64,000 bases of DNA from Hydrocarboniphaga effusa AP103 (GCF_000271305.1 NZ_AKGD01000001.1:1364001-1428000); one strand, 5' to 3'; positions 8,393-20,017 are shown, counted from the stretch's first letter. Numbers and translations: made by a program. Notes: generated by a model not told the origin, from the letters alone.

Positions 8393-9346
8393 ATGCCGTC
8401 GCTCGCGCGCCTCCGTCATCGCCGCCGCTTCATCCTGCTCGCCGCCTTGCTGTTGAGCGCCTGCGCCAGCCACCCCGAGCCTGTCACGCCACCCGCCGAG
8501 CCACCGCCGATGGTCGCGGTCAAGCCGCGGGTCGGCATCGCGCTCGGCGGCGGCGCGGCGCGCGGCTTCGCGCACGTGGGCGTGCTCAAGATGCTCGAAT
8601 CGCAGGGCATCGTGCCCGACCTCGTCGTCGGCACCAGCGCCGGCAGCGTGGTCGGTGCGCTCTACGCGGCCGGCCACGGCGGTTTCGAACTGCAGGAAAT
8701 GACCTTCGACCTCGACCGCGCCGCCTTCGCGGACTGGCAGTTCTTCGGTCGCGGCCTGCTGCGCGGCGAGGCGCTGCAGAAGTTCATCAACGACAAGGTC
8801 GGCAACCGGCCGATCGAATCGCTCGACAAACCCTTCGCGGCCGTGGCGGCGAAGCTGCGCACGGGCGAAGGCGTGCTGTTCACACGCGGTGACGTCGGCC
8901 AGGCAGTGCGCGCCTCGTCTGCGATTCCGGGCATCTTCGTCTCGCCGGTCATCAGCGGAGAGGAATACGTCGACGGCGGCACCGTGAGCCCGGTTCCGGT
9001 CAGCTACGCCCGGCGCATGGGCGCGGAGATCGTCATCGCGGTCGACATCAGTCAGCCGGTCGCCGAAGTGCCCAGCAACAGCTCGCTGGCCGCGGTGCTC
9101 AAGGCCTTCGACATCATGGGCAATGCGCTGAAGGCCAACGAGCTGCCGACGGCGGATGTGATCATCGCGCCGAACGTCAAAGGCCTGGCGACGACCAGCT
9201 TCGAAACCAAGCAGAAGGCGATTCTCGAAGGGGAGCGCGCCGCGCTCGCGGCGGTGCCGAAGATTCGCGAACTCATCGCGCAGAAGACGCGCATGATGCC
9301 GGCGGACCAAGTGCCCGCGCCGCTCAAGCCGGGCTCGGCAAACTAG
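8393..9346 (+). CDS. Patatin-like phospholipase lipoprotein (RssA/NTE type)
   Basis: The chosen ATG gives a positively charged N-terminus, a hydrophobic stretch and a lipobox ending LLLSAC, so it is a predicted lipoprotein. The patatin domain follows: oxyanion hole GGGAARGFAHVG near residue 52, nucleophile elbow GTSAGS near 83 and catalytic dyad partner in YVDGGTVSPVPV near 195. These enzymes hydrolyse phospholipid acyl chains through a Ser-Asp dyad. The next gene, a cardiolipin synthase, starts 5 bases downstream, so both probably form a lipid-remodelling pair. An in-frame upstream extension to 8315 lacks a lipoprotein signal at its start and is rejected. Confidence 0.9.
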   Translation: MPSLARLRHRRRFILLAALLLSACASHPEPVTPPAEPPPMVAVKPRVGIALGGGAARGFAHVGVLKMLESQGIVPDLVVGTSAGSVVGALYAAGHGGFELQEMTFDLDRAAFADWQFFGRGLLRGEALQKFINDKVGNRPIESLDKPFAAVAAKLRTGEGVLFTRGDVGQAVRASSAIPGIFVSPVISGEEYVDGGTVSPVPVSYARRMGAEIVIAVDISQPVAEVPSNSSLAAVLKAFDIMGNALKANELPTADVIIAPNVKGLATTSFETKQKAILEGERAALAAVPKIRELIAQKTRMMPADQVPAPLKPGSAN

Positions 9347-9351
9347 GGCCC

Positions 9352-10626
9352 GTGAACGCTCCGGTCGTCCCCGCAGCACTGGAACGCGCCGTTTGGTTCG
9401 AGGCCTCGCTGCGCAAGATCGCCGGGCGCGAGCTCAAGAGCGGCAACCGGCTCACGCTGCTGCTCGACGGCCCGCAGGCGCACGAGGCGCAGTTGCGCGC
9501 GATCGCAAACGCGCAGCATCACGTGCATCTGGAAACCTACCTGCTGACCGACGACGATCTCGGCACGCGCTACGGCGAGGTGCTGCAGCAGCGCGCCCGC
9601 GCCGGAGTGAAAGTGCGGCTGATGCTCGATGGACTCGGCGCTTCGGGCGCGGGCGACGAGTATCGCGATGCGCTGCGCGAGGCCGGTGTCGAGCTGCGCG
9701 AGTTCAACAGCATCAACCCGTTCAAGAACCCGCGGGTCTGGCGCATGACCCGGCGCTCGCATCGCAAGACGCTGATCGTCGACGGCCGCGTGGCGTTCAC
9801 GGGCGGCGTCAACATCACCGACGAATACCGGCGCTCACCGGACGATCCGACGCCCGCCGTCGGCAGCGAGCGCGGCTGGCGCGATACGCAGGTGATGCTC
9901 GAAGGCCCGGCGGTGGCCGAGTTCCAGCAGATGTTCCTGATGTACTGGGCACGCCTCGGCGCGCTGCGCGACGAAGACGGCTGCTATTGCAGCGAGCCGA
10001 TCGCCGACGCACAGGCGCGGGTTTGCGCGATCACCGACCAGGGCGAGGATTTCGTCGATCACCTGATCACCGATGCACCGCCGTCGCACCTGATGCAGTT
10101 GCGGCCGAAATACCGTGTCGAGCCGCGCATCTATCACGCCTATCTGTCGGCGATCCGGCTCGCACGCGAGCGCATCTGGATCACGCAGGCCTACTTCGCA
10201 CCGAACGGCAGGCTGATCCGCGCACTCGCGGCAGCCGCGCGTCGCGGGCTCGACGTGCGGCTGCTGCTGCCGGGCGCCAGCGACGTGCCGCTGGTGCACT
10301 ACGCGGGCCGTCGACGCTACGCGCGGCTGCTCAAGGCCGGCGTGCGCATCTGGGAATACCAGCAGGCGATGCTGCACGCCAAGACCGCCGTCATCGATGG
10401 CGTCTGGGCCACCGTGGGCTCCGCCAACCTCGACTATCGCAGCCTGTTTCACAACGACGAAGCCAACGCCTTCATCGTCGATGCGAGCTTCGCGCAGGAG
10501 CTCGAACGCGTGTTCGAGCACGACTTGCGGCATGCCGGCGAAATCCGGCTCGCGCAGTGGAAACGGCGCGGCTGGTTCGATCGCCTGATGGAGCTGTTCG
10601 CGGGCTCCATCAAGCGCCTGCTCTAG
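9352..10626 (+). CDS. Phospholipase D-type cardiolipin synthase (ClsB-like)
   Basis: Two HKD motifs are intact: HRKTLIVDGRVAFTGGVN near residue 140 and LHAKTAVIDGVWATVGSANLD near 343. Such enzymes condense phosphatidylglycerol with a second phospholipid to cardiolipin at the inner membrane. The 424-residue length without N-terminal membrane segments resembles ClsB more than ClsA. The gene begins with GTG five bases after the patatin gene and is probably translated with it. The C-terminus (ELFAGSIKRLL) is amphipathic and could touch the membrane. Confidence 0.9.
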   Translation: MNAPVVPAALERAVWFEASLRKIAGRELKSGNRLTLLLDGPQAHEAQLRAIANAQHHVHLETYLLTDDDLGTRYGEVLQQRARAGVKVRLMLDGLGASGAGDEYRDALREAGVELREFNSINPFKNPRVWRMTRRSHRKTLIVDGRVAFTGGVNITDEYRRSPDDPTPAVGSERGWRDTQVMLEGPAVAEFQQMFLMYWARLGALRDEDGCYCSEPIADAQARVCAITDQGEDFVDHLITDAPPSHLMQLRPKYRVEPRIYHAYLSAIRLARERIWITQAYFAPNGRLIRALAAAARRGLDVRLLLPGASDVPLVHYAGRRRYARLLKAGVRIWEYQQAMLHAKTAVIDGVWATVGSANLDYRSLFHNDEANAFIVDASFAQELERVFEHDLRHAGEIRLAQWKRRGWFDRLMELFAGSIKRLL

Positions 10627-10632
10627 GGCCGA

Positions 10633-10899
10633 TCAGCGGCTGGAGACCGCCTCGCCGCGAATGCCCGCGATGCGCTTGGCTTCCTTGAAATGCTTCTCGC
10701 ACGCCGCTTCGTTGCCGCTCTGCGCGCTTTCGACGGCCAGCGAGATCGAGCGTTGCGCCTTCTCTTTCTTCACTTGGCTGGAGAGCTTGGAAATATCCGA
10801 TTCGACGGCCTGGGCCGAGGACACGCAATCGGCGAACGCGGGCAGCGAAGCCAGACCGAGCGCGGACGCCAAGAGCACGAGCGAGAGCTGCTTTTTCAT
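10633..10899 (-). CDS. Small exported protein of unknown function
   Basis: This 88-residue product starts with a textbook signal peptide (MKKQLSLVLLASALGLASLPAFA, cleavage after AFA). The mature 65 residues hold two Cys (one right after the cleavage site, one near the C-terminus at about 73) that could form a disulfide, and a Lys/Glu/Ser-rich helix. I do not recognise the family. It is convergent with the cardiolipin synthase gene, 6 bases away. The Shine-Dalgarno is weak (GGAG in ACTACGGAGTTCATCAC). Confidence 0.75.
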   Translation of the reverse strand: MKKQLSLVLLASALGLASLPAFADCVSSAQAVESDISKLSSQVKKEKAQRSISLAVESAQSGNEAACEKHFKEAKRIAGIRGEAVSSR

Positions 10900-11044
10900 G
10901 TGATGAACTCCGTAATGAGTCTTGGAAAGTCAGGATGAAGCTGCGTAGCGCCCCACCGCCAAGCCCAAAAATCATCCGGGCGCGCGCATGAAGCACAGCT
11001 GACGAGGTGCCCAAGCGCGCGTCGGCACAGTGAAACTACCGGCT

Positions 11045-11087
11045 CTCGATGCGCGCTCGATGCGCGCTCGATGCGCGCTCGATGCGC
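11045..11087. repeat. 11-bp tandem repeat, nearly four copies
   Basis: The unit CTCGATGCGCG is repeated three times exactly (11045, 11056, 11067) with a fourth copy missing its last base (11078-11087). It lies in the 288-base gap between the small exported protein and the choice-of-anchor lipoprotein, where I see no gene. The unit is self-similar to GATGCGC words, so slippage is a likely origin. Confidence 0.9.
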
Positions 11088-11187
11088 AACCGAATCGTCA
11101 TTCCGCTGTCACCGGCCTGTCGCAAAGCCGACCTACCGTTCGCGGTTCTTCGATACACGATCGAATTCCAGGAACGGGAGTTTTTTG

Positions 11188-12834
11188 ATGAAGAAGTACG
11201 CTCTGTCGCTGGCCGCGATGCTGTTCGCTGCCGGCCTTTCCGCATGCTCGGGTGATGATGGTTCCGACGGTGCGACCGGCCCGGCTGGCGAAGACGGCGC
11301 CGTCGGCGAGCCCGGCACCAACAGCGTGCTGATCGAGCTGAGCCTGCTCGGCCGCTACGTGTCGGGCCTGACCGAAGAAAGCGCCGCCGAAATCGTCACC
11401 TACGATCCAGCCACCAAACGCCTGTTCGTGGTCAACGCGGCCGAAGTGAGCATCGACGTGCTCGATGCGGCCAATCCCAGCGCGCCGGCCAAGCTCGGCA
11501 GCATCCAGTCCGAAGGCGGCAGCGCGAACAGCGTGGCGGTGTCGGGCGGCATCGTCGCGGTGGCGATCCAGGCCGGCACCAAGACCGACAACGGCAAGGT
11601 CGAGTTCTACAACTCGAGTTCGCTCGCCAAGCTCGGCGAAGTGGCGGTGGGCGCCCTGCCCGACATGCTCACCTTCACGCCGGACGGCAAGGCCGTGCTG
11701 GTCGCCAACGAGGGCGAACCCGACGCAGGCTATGCGGTCGACCCGGTCGGCTCGATCAGCGTGATCGATCTGCGCGCCGGCGTCGCCGCGGCCACCGTGA
11801 AGACGCTCGGCTTCGAGGCCTACAACGACAGGGCCGACGAGCTTCGCGCCAAGGGCGTGCGCATCTACGGCCCGGGCTCCAGCGTCGCGCAGGATCTGGA
11901 GCCGGAGTACATCGCCATTTCGCCGGACGGCAAGACCGCCTGGGCCACGCTGCAGGAAGCCAACGCAGCCGCGGTGATCGACCTCAGCGACATCGCCAGC
12001 CCGACGCTCGTCGACATCCGTCCGTTCGGCCTCAAGGATCACTCGATCATCGGCAACGAACTCGATGCCAGCGATCGCGACGGCCGCATCAACATTCGCA
12101 ACTGGCCGGTGAAGGGCCTTTATCAGCCCGACGCGATCGCCGCCTACGACTTCAACGGCAAGACCTACTACGTCACCGCCAACGAAGGCGACGACCGCAA
12201 CGACTTCATCCCGGGCGAAGAAACCAAGCGTGTGAAGGCCGCCGCGCTCGACGCGACGATCTTTCCCGATGCGGCCACGCTCAAGCTCGACGCCAACCTT
12301 GGCCGCCTGACCATCACCCCGTACGGCGCGAAAACCAATGCGGCCGGCGAGCTGCAGGAGCTGCTGGTGCTCGGCGGCCGCTCGTTCAGCATCTGGAATT
12401 CGGACGGCGCGCAGGTATATGACAGCGGATCGGAATTCGAGCGCATCGTCGCGCAGCGCAATCCGGGCTTCTTCAATGCGAGCAACGACAACAACAACTT
12501 CGACGACCGCAGCGACAACAAGGGTCCGGAGCCGGAAGGGGTCGCGCTCGGCAAGATCGGCGGCCACACGTTCGCGTTCATCGGCCTCGAGCGCATCGGC
12601 GGCGTCATGGTCTACGACGTCAGCAACCCGCAGAACGCACGCTTCGTGCAGTACCTCAACACGCGCGATTTCACCAAGCTGGCCAGCGATCCCACGGCCG
12701 GTGACGTCGGCCCTGAAGGCCTGCACTTCATCCCGGCCGACAACAGCCCCAACGGCAAGCCGATGCTGGCGGTCGGCAACGAAGTCAGCGGCACGACCTC
12801 GCTGTTCCAGATCGACGTGGTCGAGCTGAAGTAA
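11188..12834 (+). CDS. Choice-of-anchor I family beta-propeller lipoprotein with short collagen-like stretch
   Basis: The ATG at 11188 has a GGGAG ribosome site and opens a lipoprotein signal (FAAGLSACSGDDG). A short Gly-X-Y run, GATGPAGEDGAVGEPG, follows the lipid-anchored Cys, then about 500 residues of repeated propeller blades such as VANEGEPDAGYAVDPVGSIS and YITANEGDDRND-like segments (YVTANEGDDRND). This is the pattern of choice-of-anchor I (alkaline-phosphatase-like/YncE) surface proteins, which are often secreted or outer-membrane anchored. A biochemical activity is not assigned. A strong hairpin follows, so the gene is monocistronic. A frame extending to 11071 would destroy the signal peptide. 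Confidence 0.85.
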   Translation: MKKYALSLAAMLFAAGLSACSGDDGSDGATGPAGEDGAVGEPGTNSVLIELSLLGRYVSGLTEESAAEIVTYDPATKRLFVVNAAEVSIDVLDAANPSAPAKLGSIQSEGGSANSVAVSGGIVAVAIQAGTKTDNGKVEFYNSSSLAKLGEVAVGALPDMLTFTPDGKAVLVANEGEPDAGYAVDPVGSISVIDLRAGVAAATVKTLGFEAYNDRADELRAKGVRIYGPGSSVAQDLEPEYIAISPDGKTAWATLQEANAAAVIDLSDIASPTLVDIRPFGLKDHSIIGNELDASDRDGRINIRNWPVKGLYQPDAIAAYDFNGKTYYVTANEGDDRNDFIPGEETKRVKAAALDATIFPDAATLKLDANLGRLTITPYGAKTNAAGELQELLVLGGRSFSIWNSDGAQVYDSGSEFERIVAQRNPGFFNASNDNNNFDDRSDNKGPEPEGVALGKIGGHTFAFIGLERIGGVMVYDVSNPQNARFVQYLNTRDFTKLASDPTAGDVGPEGLHFIPADNSPNGKPMLAVGNEVSGTTSLFQIDVVELK

Positions 12835-12863
12835 GCCTCGAAGCGTTGCGCTCGCAACAACGG

Positions 12864-12910
12864 AAAAAGCGCCTGCATCCGGCCCGCGAAGGCGGGATGC
12901 AGGCGCTTTT
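12864..12910. terminator. Bidirectional intrinsic terminator
   Basis: AAAAGCGCCTGCATCC is matched by GGATGCAGGCGCTTTT after a 13-base loop. The A run and T run make it work from both sides; it separates the forward choice-of-anchor gene from the convergent lipoprotein gene. Confidence 0.92.
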
Positions 12911-12918
12911 CGTTCGGC

Positions 12919-13551
12919 CTACGAGCAGCCTTCGACGTACATCACCTGCGGCATCAGGCCGATGCGCCAGGCGATGACCTTGCCCTGCGCATCGGTCTCG
13001 AACAGCAGGCGCTTGTCGCCGCCCTGCGGGGGCGTGACGACCAGATACTGCGCGCCTTCGACGTACTTGTGCGGCATCGCCTCGACGTGTCCGGCGTAAG
13101 CCTTGAGCACTTCGTCCGCGCTCGCGCCGACCTTGAGCCCGCCGGGCGCCAGATATTGATCGACGTCCACCACGTAGCGCACCAGTTTCTTGTCTTCGAG
13201 CATGAAGACGATGCGATACGTCGATCCGATCCTGGGCTCCGGAATCAGCAGGCGGCAGCTGTCCTGGTCAGTGCCCGTGATCTTCAAGGGCCTACCCCAG
13301 GATTGGCGAACGGATTCTTCGTCGTCGCCGAAATGCGCAGGCCCGAAGCCTTCGAACCCGATCGGGGCGGTTTCGGCGAACGATGCGGGTGCATCAGCAG
13401 GCGAACCGGGGACCGCCTGAGTCTGCGGACTTTCGGCCGTCGGAGGCTGCGAGGCAGGCCCCGGTGCGATGGAGCCGGGTTCGCTTTGCTGCTTGCATGA
13501 AGCCAGCAGCGCGAAGGCGATGCCTGAAAGCAGGCGCATTGAATTCGGCAT
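12919..13551 (-). CDS. Predicted lipoprotein of unknown function
   Basis: The 210-residue product has a lipoprotein signal ending ALLASC, then a Pro/Ser/Gln-rich linker to about residue 60. The globular part contains FGPAHFGDDEESVRQSWGRP and a beta-rich C-terminal half with FETDAQGKVIAWRIGLMPQ, a layout often seen in small periplasmic stress or envelope proteins. Two Cys in the mature part (SCRLLIPEP near 103 and EGCS at the end) could pair. I do not recognise a named family. It is convergent with the choice-of-anchor gene. Confidence 0.8.
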   Translation of the reverse strand: MPNSMRLLSGIAFALLASCKQQSEPGSIAPGPASQPPTAESPQTQAVPGSPADAPASFAETAPIGFEGFGPAHFGDDEESVRQSWGRPLKITGTDQDSCRLLIPEPRIGSTYRIVFMLEDKKLVRYVVDVDQYLAPGGLKVGASADEVLKAYAGHVEAMPHKYVEGAQYLVVTPPQGGDKRLLFETDAQGKVIAWRIGLMPQVMYVEGCS

Positions 13552-13640
13552 GGGCTTATCTCGCTGGATCCAAGAACCAGCGCATAGTGTTCCCTGGGGC
13601 AGCGATTGGCTGCTGAACGAACGGCGCCGGCTTGCATGAG

Positions 13641-13669
13641 ACAGGAAGGCCGCAGACCGGCCTTCCTGT
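13641..13669. terminator. Strong hairpin, probable terminator after the aldo/keto reductase gene
   Basis: A perfect 12-bp stem (ACAGGAAGGCCG and its complement) with a 5-base loop lies 15 bases beyond the stop of the reverse-strand aldo/keto reductase gene. There is no U run, so termination efficiency is uncertain. Confidence 0.6.
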
Positions 13670-13683
13670 GACTCACGCGAACG

Positions 13684-14712
13684 TCACCACTGCGTCGGCT
13701 TGGGATTGCGCTCGTCGAAATCCATCTGGTGCCAGTAGGGATAGATCGGCGCGCGTCGGCTCACCGCATCGAGCTTGGCGATCTGCTCGACGCTGAGCTT
13801 CCAGCCGATCGCACCGAGGTTCTGGCGCAGCTGCTCTTCGTTGCGCGCTCCGATCACCAGCGAGCTCACACTCGGGCGCTGCAGCAGCCAGTTCAGCGCG
13901 ACCTGCGGCACGCTCTTGCCGGTTTCTTCGGCGAGTTGATCGAGCACGTCCACGACCTTGTACAAGTGCTCGTCCTCGACCGCCGGACCGCCTACTGCCC
14001 CGCCCTGGGCGATGCGCCCGCTACCGACGCTGTCGCGGCGAATCTTGCCGGTCAGGCGGCCCCAGCCGAGCGGGCTCCAGACCATCGTGCCGAGACCTTG
14101 ATCGAGCGCGAGCGGCATGAGCTCCCACTCGTACTCGCGATGCAGCAGCGAGTAATAGCCTTGGTAACTCACGTAACGCGCCAAGCCGTCGCGCTCGCTC
14201 GTCGCGAGTGCCTTCATGACGTGCCAGCCCGAGTAATTCGAGCAGCCGATGTAGCGAATCTTGCCCGCGGTGATCAGATCGTCGAGCGCACGCAGCTGCT
14301 CTTCGACCGGCGTGAGCGCGTCGAAGCCGTGCATGAAGTACAGATCGATATGGTCGGTACCGAGCCGCTCGAGGCTGGCTTCGCAGGCACGGATCAGGTT
14401 GTAGCGCGACGAGCCCTTGTCGTTCGGCGACGGGCCGGTCGTGAACGTGCCCTTGCTCGCGATCAGCACTCGATCGCGGCGGCCCTTGATGGCTTGGCCG
14501 AGAATCTGTTCGGAAGCGCCCGCCGAGTAGATGTTGGCAGTGTCGAAGAAATTGAGCCCGGATTCGAGGCAGACGTCGACGAGCCGCGTTGCCTCCTTGA
14601 CGTCCGATGCGCCCCACTTCTTGAAGAGCTCGCCGACGCCGCCGAAAGTGCCGGTGCCGAAACACAGCGCGGGGACTTTGAGCCCCGAGCGTCCAAGCTG
14701 GCGAAATTCCAT
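13684..14712 (-). CDS. Aldo/keto reductase
   Basis: The 342-residue protein has the complete catalytic tetrad of the superfamily: Asp and Tyr in NFFDTANIYSAGASE near 62, Lys in VLIASKGTF near 95 and His in YFMHGFDAL near 135. It also has the NADPH-binding SLVIGARNEEQL segment near 277. It reduces aldehydes or ketones with NADPH; the natural substrate cannot be read from sequence. The ATG at 14712 has a GGAG site and gives the usual start (MEFRQLGRSGLKV). It is one base from the stop of the ATPase gene upstream, so the two are an operon. Confidence 0.9.
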   Translation of the reverse strand: MEFRQLGRSGLKVPALCFGTGTFGGVGELFKKWGASDVKEATRLVDVCLESGLNFFDTANIYSAGASEQILGQAIKGRRDRVLIASKGTFTTGPSPNDKGSSRYNLIRACEASLERLGTDHIDLYFMHGFDALTPVEEQLRALDDLITAGKIRYIGCSNYSGWHVMKALATSERDGLARYVSYQGYYSLLHREYEWELMPLALDQGLGTMVWSPLGWGRLTGKIRRDSVGSGRIAQGGAVGGPAVEDEHLYKVVDVLDQLAEETGKSVPQVALNWLLQRPSVSSLVIGARNEEQLRQNLGAIGWKLSVEQIAKLDAVSRRAPIYPYWHQMDFDERNPKPTQW

Positions 14713-14713
14713 T

Positions 14714-15409
14714 TCAGATCTCCACGGTTTCCAGGGCTTCGTAGGACTTGCGTAGCCAGACTTTGGTTCGCTGGCGTTCGAGCAGACCCAGGCCCGTGTG
14801 GCTCCGGTCTTCGCTGTTGGCTGCGGCCCAGAAGCTGATGCTGCGCGCATCGATCTTGGTCATCGCCGCTTCGTGCAGGCGTGGGATCTCGATGATCGTC
14901 GCGCCCAGCGCGGTGGCGCGTTCGCGCAGGCCGGATCGCTCGAAGATCGCGAAGTCGTCGCCGCGCGCCGCGTTGAGCACGATCACCAGCGGCAGCTGGT
15001 TGCCGAATCGGTCGAGCCAGCGCGCGAGCAGGTCCACCGAATCGCGTCCCGAATCCATCACGTGCCAATAGCGGATCGACAGGCCCAGCTCCTCGCTGAG
15101 TTCGATCACGCCGGATTCGTCGAGCCAGCGCACCAGCGGCTCGTGCGTCTGCGCCGCGAGATCCACCAGGATGCGGCGATCGGGTTCTTCGGCGGCGGCT
15201 TCGAGCACCGCGTCCAGGCTCTCGAAGCGATCGATGGCTACCGGCGAGGCATAGCCGGAATAGAAGCGCAGCAGCGCCCCGTGCGAGCGATCGGAGTCGA
15301 AACCCAGGAAAGGCTGCTTGCGATCGATCAGGTATTGCGCCAGCAGGCGCGCGAGCAGCGACTTGCCGACTCCGCCCTTTTCGCCGCCGATGAAGTGAAC
15401 CGTTGCCAT
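14714..15409 (-). CDS. Orphan ParA/MinD-like ATPase
   Basis: The 231-residue protein starts with a deviant Walker A, GGEKGGVGKS (residues 8-17), and keeps the FDSDRS switch region near 40 and RILVDLAAQTHEP near 80. This is the SIMIBI fold of ParA, MinD and Mrp proteins. No parB, chemoreceptor, cellulose or conjugation gene is adjacent, so a partition role is not supported. Its stop lies one base from the aldo/keto reductase start, which suggests co-translation of two proteins of quite different type. The ATG at 15409 follows a GGAG site; upstream in-frame starts have none. Confidence 0.8.
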   Translation of the reverse strand: MATVHFIGGEKGGVGKSLLARLLAQYLIDRKQPFLGFDSDRSHGALLRFYSGYASPVAIDRFESLDAVLEAAAEEPDRRILVDLAAQTHEPLVRWLDESGVIELSEELGLSIRYWHVMDSGRDSVDLLARWLDRFGNQLPLVIVLNAARGDDFAIFERSGLRERATALGATIIEIPRLHEAAMTKIDARSISFWAAANSEDRSHTGLGLLERQRTKVWLRKSYEALETVEI

Positions 15410-15586
15410 CAAAAACTCCGCATGAAAGGGGCCTCGCCCCGGTTTGGAGCGGCAGGCTACCGTATCCGGCCGAGACGTTCGGCTACGCACTCGACGGAGC
15501 CCCCGGCGATTCGCGCACAATGCACCGCAGAATCACCCGCGTGCGCGCCTGATAATCGCCTGAAACCTCACACGGGACGAGCGTCC

Positions 15587-16342
15587 ATGAGCACCTCCAG
15601 TCCACGCAGGGCCATCGTCACCGGCGGCACCGGCGCCATCGGCAGCGAAATCTGCCGGCAGCTCGCCGCGGCGGGCCTGCGTGTGGTCGCCATCGGCCAT
15701 CCGTCCGACAGCGAGCGGCTGCCGGCCTGGCGCGATTCGCTCGGGGATCCCGCGGCCCGCATCGACGCCGAACTTGGCGACCTGGCCGACGCGGCCTCGG
15801 CGCAGGCCGCGATGCAGGCGGCGATCGCGCGGCTCGGCGGCGTCGACGTGCTGGTCAACGCGGCCGGCATCACGCGCGATGCGCGCTTCGCGAAGATGTC
15901 GCTCGAGCAATGGCGCGCGGTGATCGCGAGCAATCTCGACAGCGTGTTCCACTGCTGCAAGGCGGTGTTCGAGGCCATGTGCGCCCAGCGGTACGGACGC
16001 ATCGTCAACATCGCCTCGGTCAACGGCCAGAAAGGCCAGTTCGGCCAGGCCAACTACTCGGCCGCTAAGGCCGGCATGCACGGCTTCTCGATGGCGCTCG
16101 CGCAGGAAGGCGCGCGCTACGGCGTCACCGTCAACACGGTTTCGCCGGGCTACGTGCGCACGCCGATGACCGCCGCGATCAAGCCCGAAGCGCTCGCCGC
16201 CGTGCTCGCCCAGGTGCCGGTCGGCCGCATGGCCGAGCCGTCCGAGATCGCGCGCGCCGTGCGCTTTCTCGCCGACGAGGACGCGGGCTACATCACCGGC
16301 GCGAACCTGCCGGTCAATGGCGGGCTGTTCATGTCGGCGTAG
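15587..16342 (+). CDS. phbB: Acetoacetyl-CoA reductase (PhaB-type SDR)
   Basis: This 251-residue short-chain dehydrogenase has the nucleotide-binding TGGTGAIGSEICRQL motif at the start and the active-site run IVNIASVNGQKGQFGQANYS with catalytic Ser, Tyr and Lys (YSAAK). The GQKGQFGQ segment is typical of PhaB, which reduces acetoacetyl-CoA to (R)-3-hydroxybutyryl-CoA with NADPH for polyhydroxybutyrate synthesis. No phaA or phaC is adjacent, so it may act with genes elsewhere. The ATG at 15587 fits the family start. It is divergent from the ATPase gene. Confidence 0.88.
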   Translation: MSTSSPRRAIVTGGTGAIGSEICRQLAAAGLRVVAIGHPSDSERLPAWRDSLGDPAARIDAELGDLADAASAQAAMQAAIARLGGVDVLVNAAGITRDARFAKMSLEQWRAVIASNLDSVFHCCKAVFEAMCAQRYGRIVNIASVNGQKGQFGQANYSAAKAGMHGFSMALAQEGARYGVTVNTVSPGYVRTPMTAAIKPEALAAVLAQVPVGRMAEPSEIARAVRFLADEDAGYITGANLPVNGGLFMSA

Positions 16343-16429
16343 GGGCTCGCGGCGTTGACGCGAATAATGCTCGGGCGGATGATCCTGCGCCCCAGCTGCC
16401 CCGCCGCCACGCGCCGCCCCTAAAAATCC

Positions 16430-17179
16430 ATGAGCCAGGCTCCCGTCCCGCCCGTTCCCGCGACCTCCGTCGAGGCGATCGAACGGGCGCTGGCGGTCGA
16501 TGGCCACGTGTTCGTCGAAGCGCCCGCGATGCGCCGGCTGCTCGAAGCCGCGGGCCCGCTGAGCGATTGGGCCGCGTTCACCGCGAGCTGGGACGACATG
16601 CCGGTGGACGCCTTCATGGCCGACGGCGGGCGCTATAGGCGTCGCCGCTACGCGGTGTTCGCGGCCGATGCCGTCGGCATCGAGCGGCAGCCGCACCAGC
16701 CGCACTACCAGGGGCTCGAATACAACCGTCTCAATGGCGGCGTGGCGCGCTGGTTCGAGCCGGTGGCGGACGCGATTGCGCAAGGTCCGAGCCTGCAGGC
16801 TGCGCTGCGCTGCTGCCACGCGCTGTTCGGCAAGCTCGCGCCGCAGGCCAGGCGCTGGCACGTCGAGCTGCATCAGTTCCGCATCGAGGCGATTCCGGGC
16901 GAGAGCGGCAAACCGACGCCCGAGGGCAAGCATCGCGACGGCGTCGATTACGTACTCGTGCTGCTGATCCGGCGCATCAACATTGCCAGCGGCACCACCA
17001 CGATCCACTCGCCCGACGATCGCGATCTGGGCAGCTTCACGCTCACGCATCCGTTCGACGCCACCTTGATCGACGATCATCGCGTCTTTCACGGCGTGAC
17101 CCCGGTGCAGCCGATCGATCCGGCAAAGCCGGCGTATCGCGACGTGCTCGTGGTGACCTTCCGCGCGATCGCGGACTGA
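16430..17179 (+). CDS. 2OG-Fe dioxygenase family protein (isoleucine-dioxygenase-like)
   Basis: The 249-residue protein matches the IDO-type 2-oxoglutarate dioxygenases that hydroxylate free amino acids. The metal-binding HxD is in GKHRDGVDYV near residue 165, the distal His in DDHRVFHGVTPV near 222 and the oxoglutarate-binding Arg near the C-terminus (DVLVVTFR). Length equals that of the Bacillus isoleucine 4-hydroxylase group. The start ATG is in a region with weak ribosome-site signal. It lies 87 bases after phbB and converges on the sensor kinase gene. The amino acid substrate is unknown. Confidence 0.82.
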   Translation: MSQAPVPPVPATSVEAIERALAVDGHVFVEAPAMRRLLEAAGPLSDWAAFTASWDDMPVDAFMADGGRYRRRRYAVFAADAVGIERQPHQPHYQGLEYNRLNGGVARWFEPVADAIAQGPSLQAALRCCHALFGKLAPQARRWHVELHQFRIEAIPGESGKPTPEGKHRDGVDYVLVLLIRRINIASGTTTIHSPDDRDLGSFTLTHPFDATLIDDHRVFHGVTPVQPIDPAKPAYRDVLVVTFRAIAD

Positions 17180-17191
17180 ACGGCCTCGGGC

Positions 17192-20017
<2,826 letters not shown>

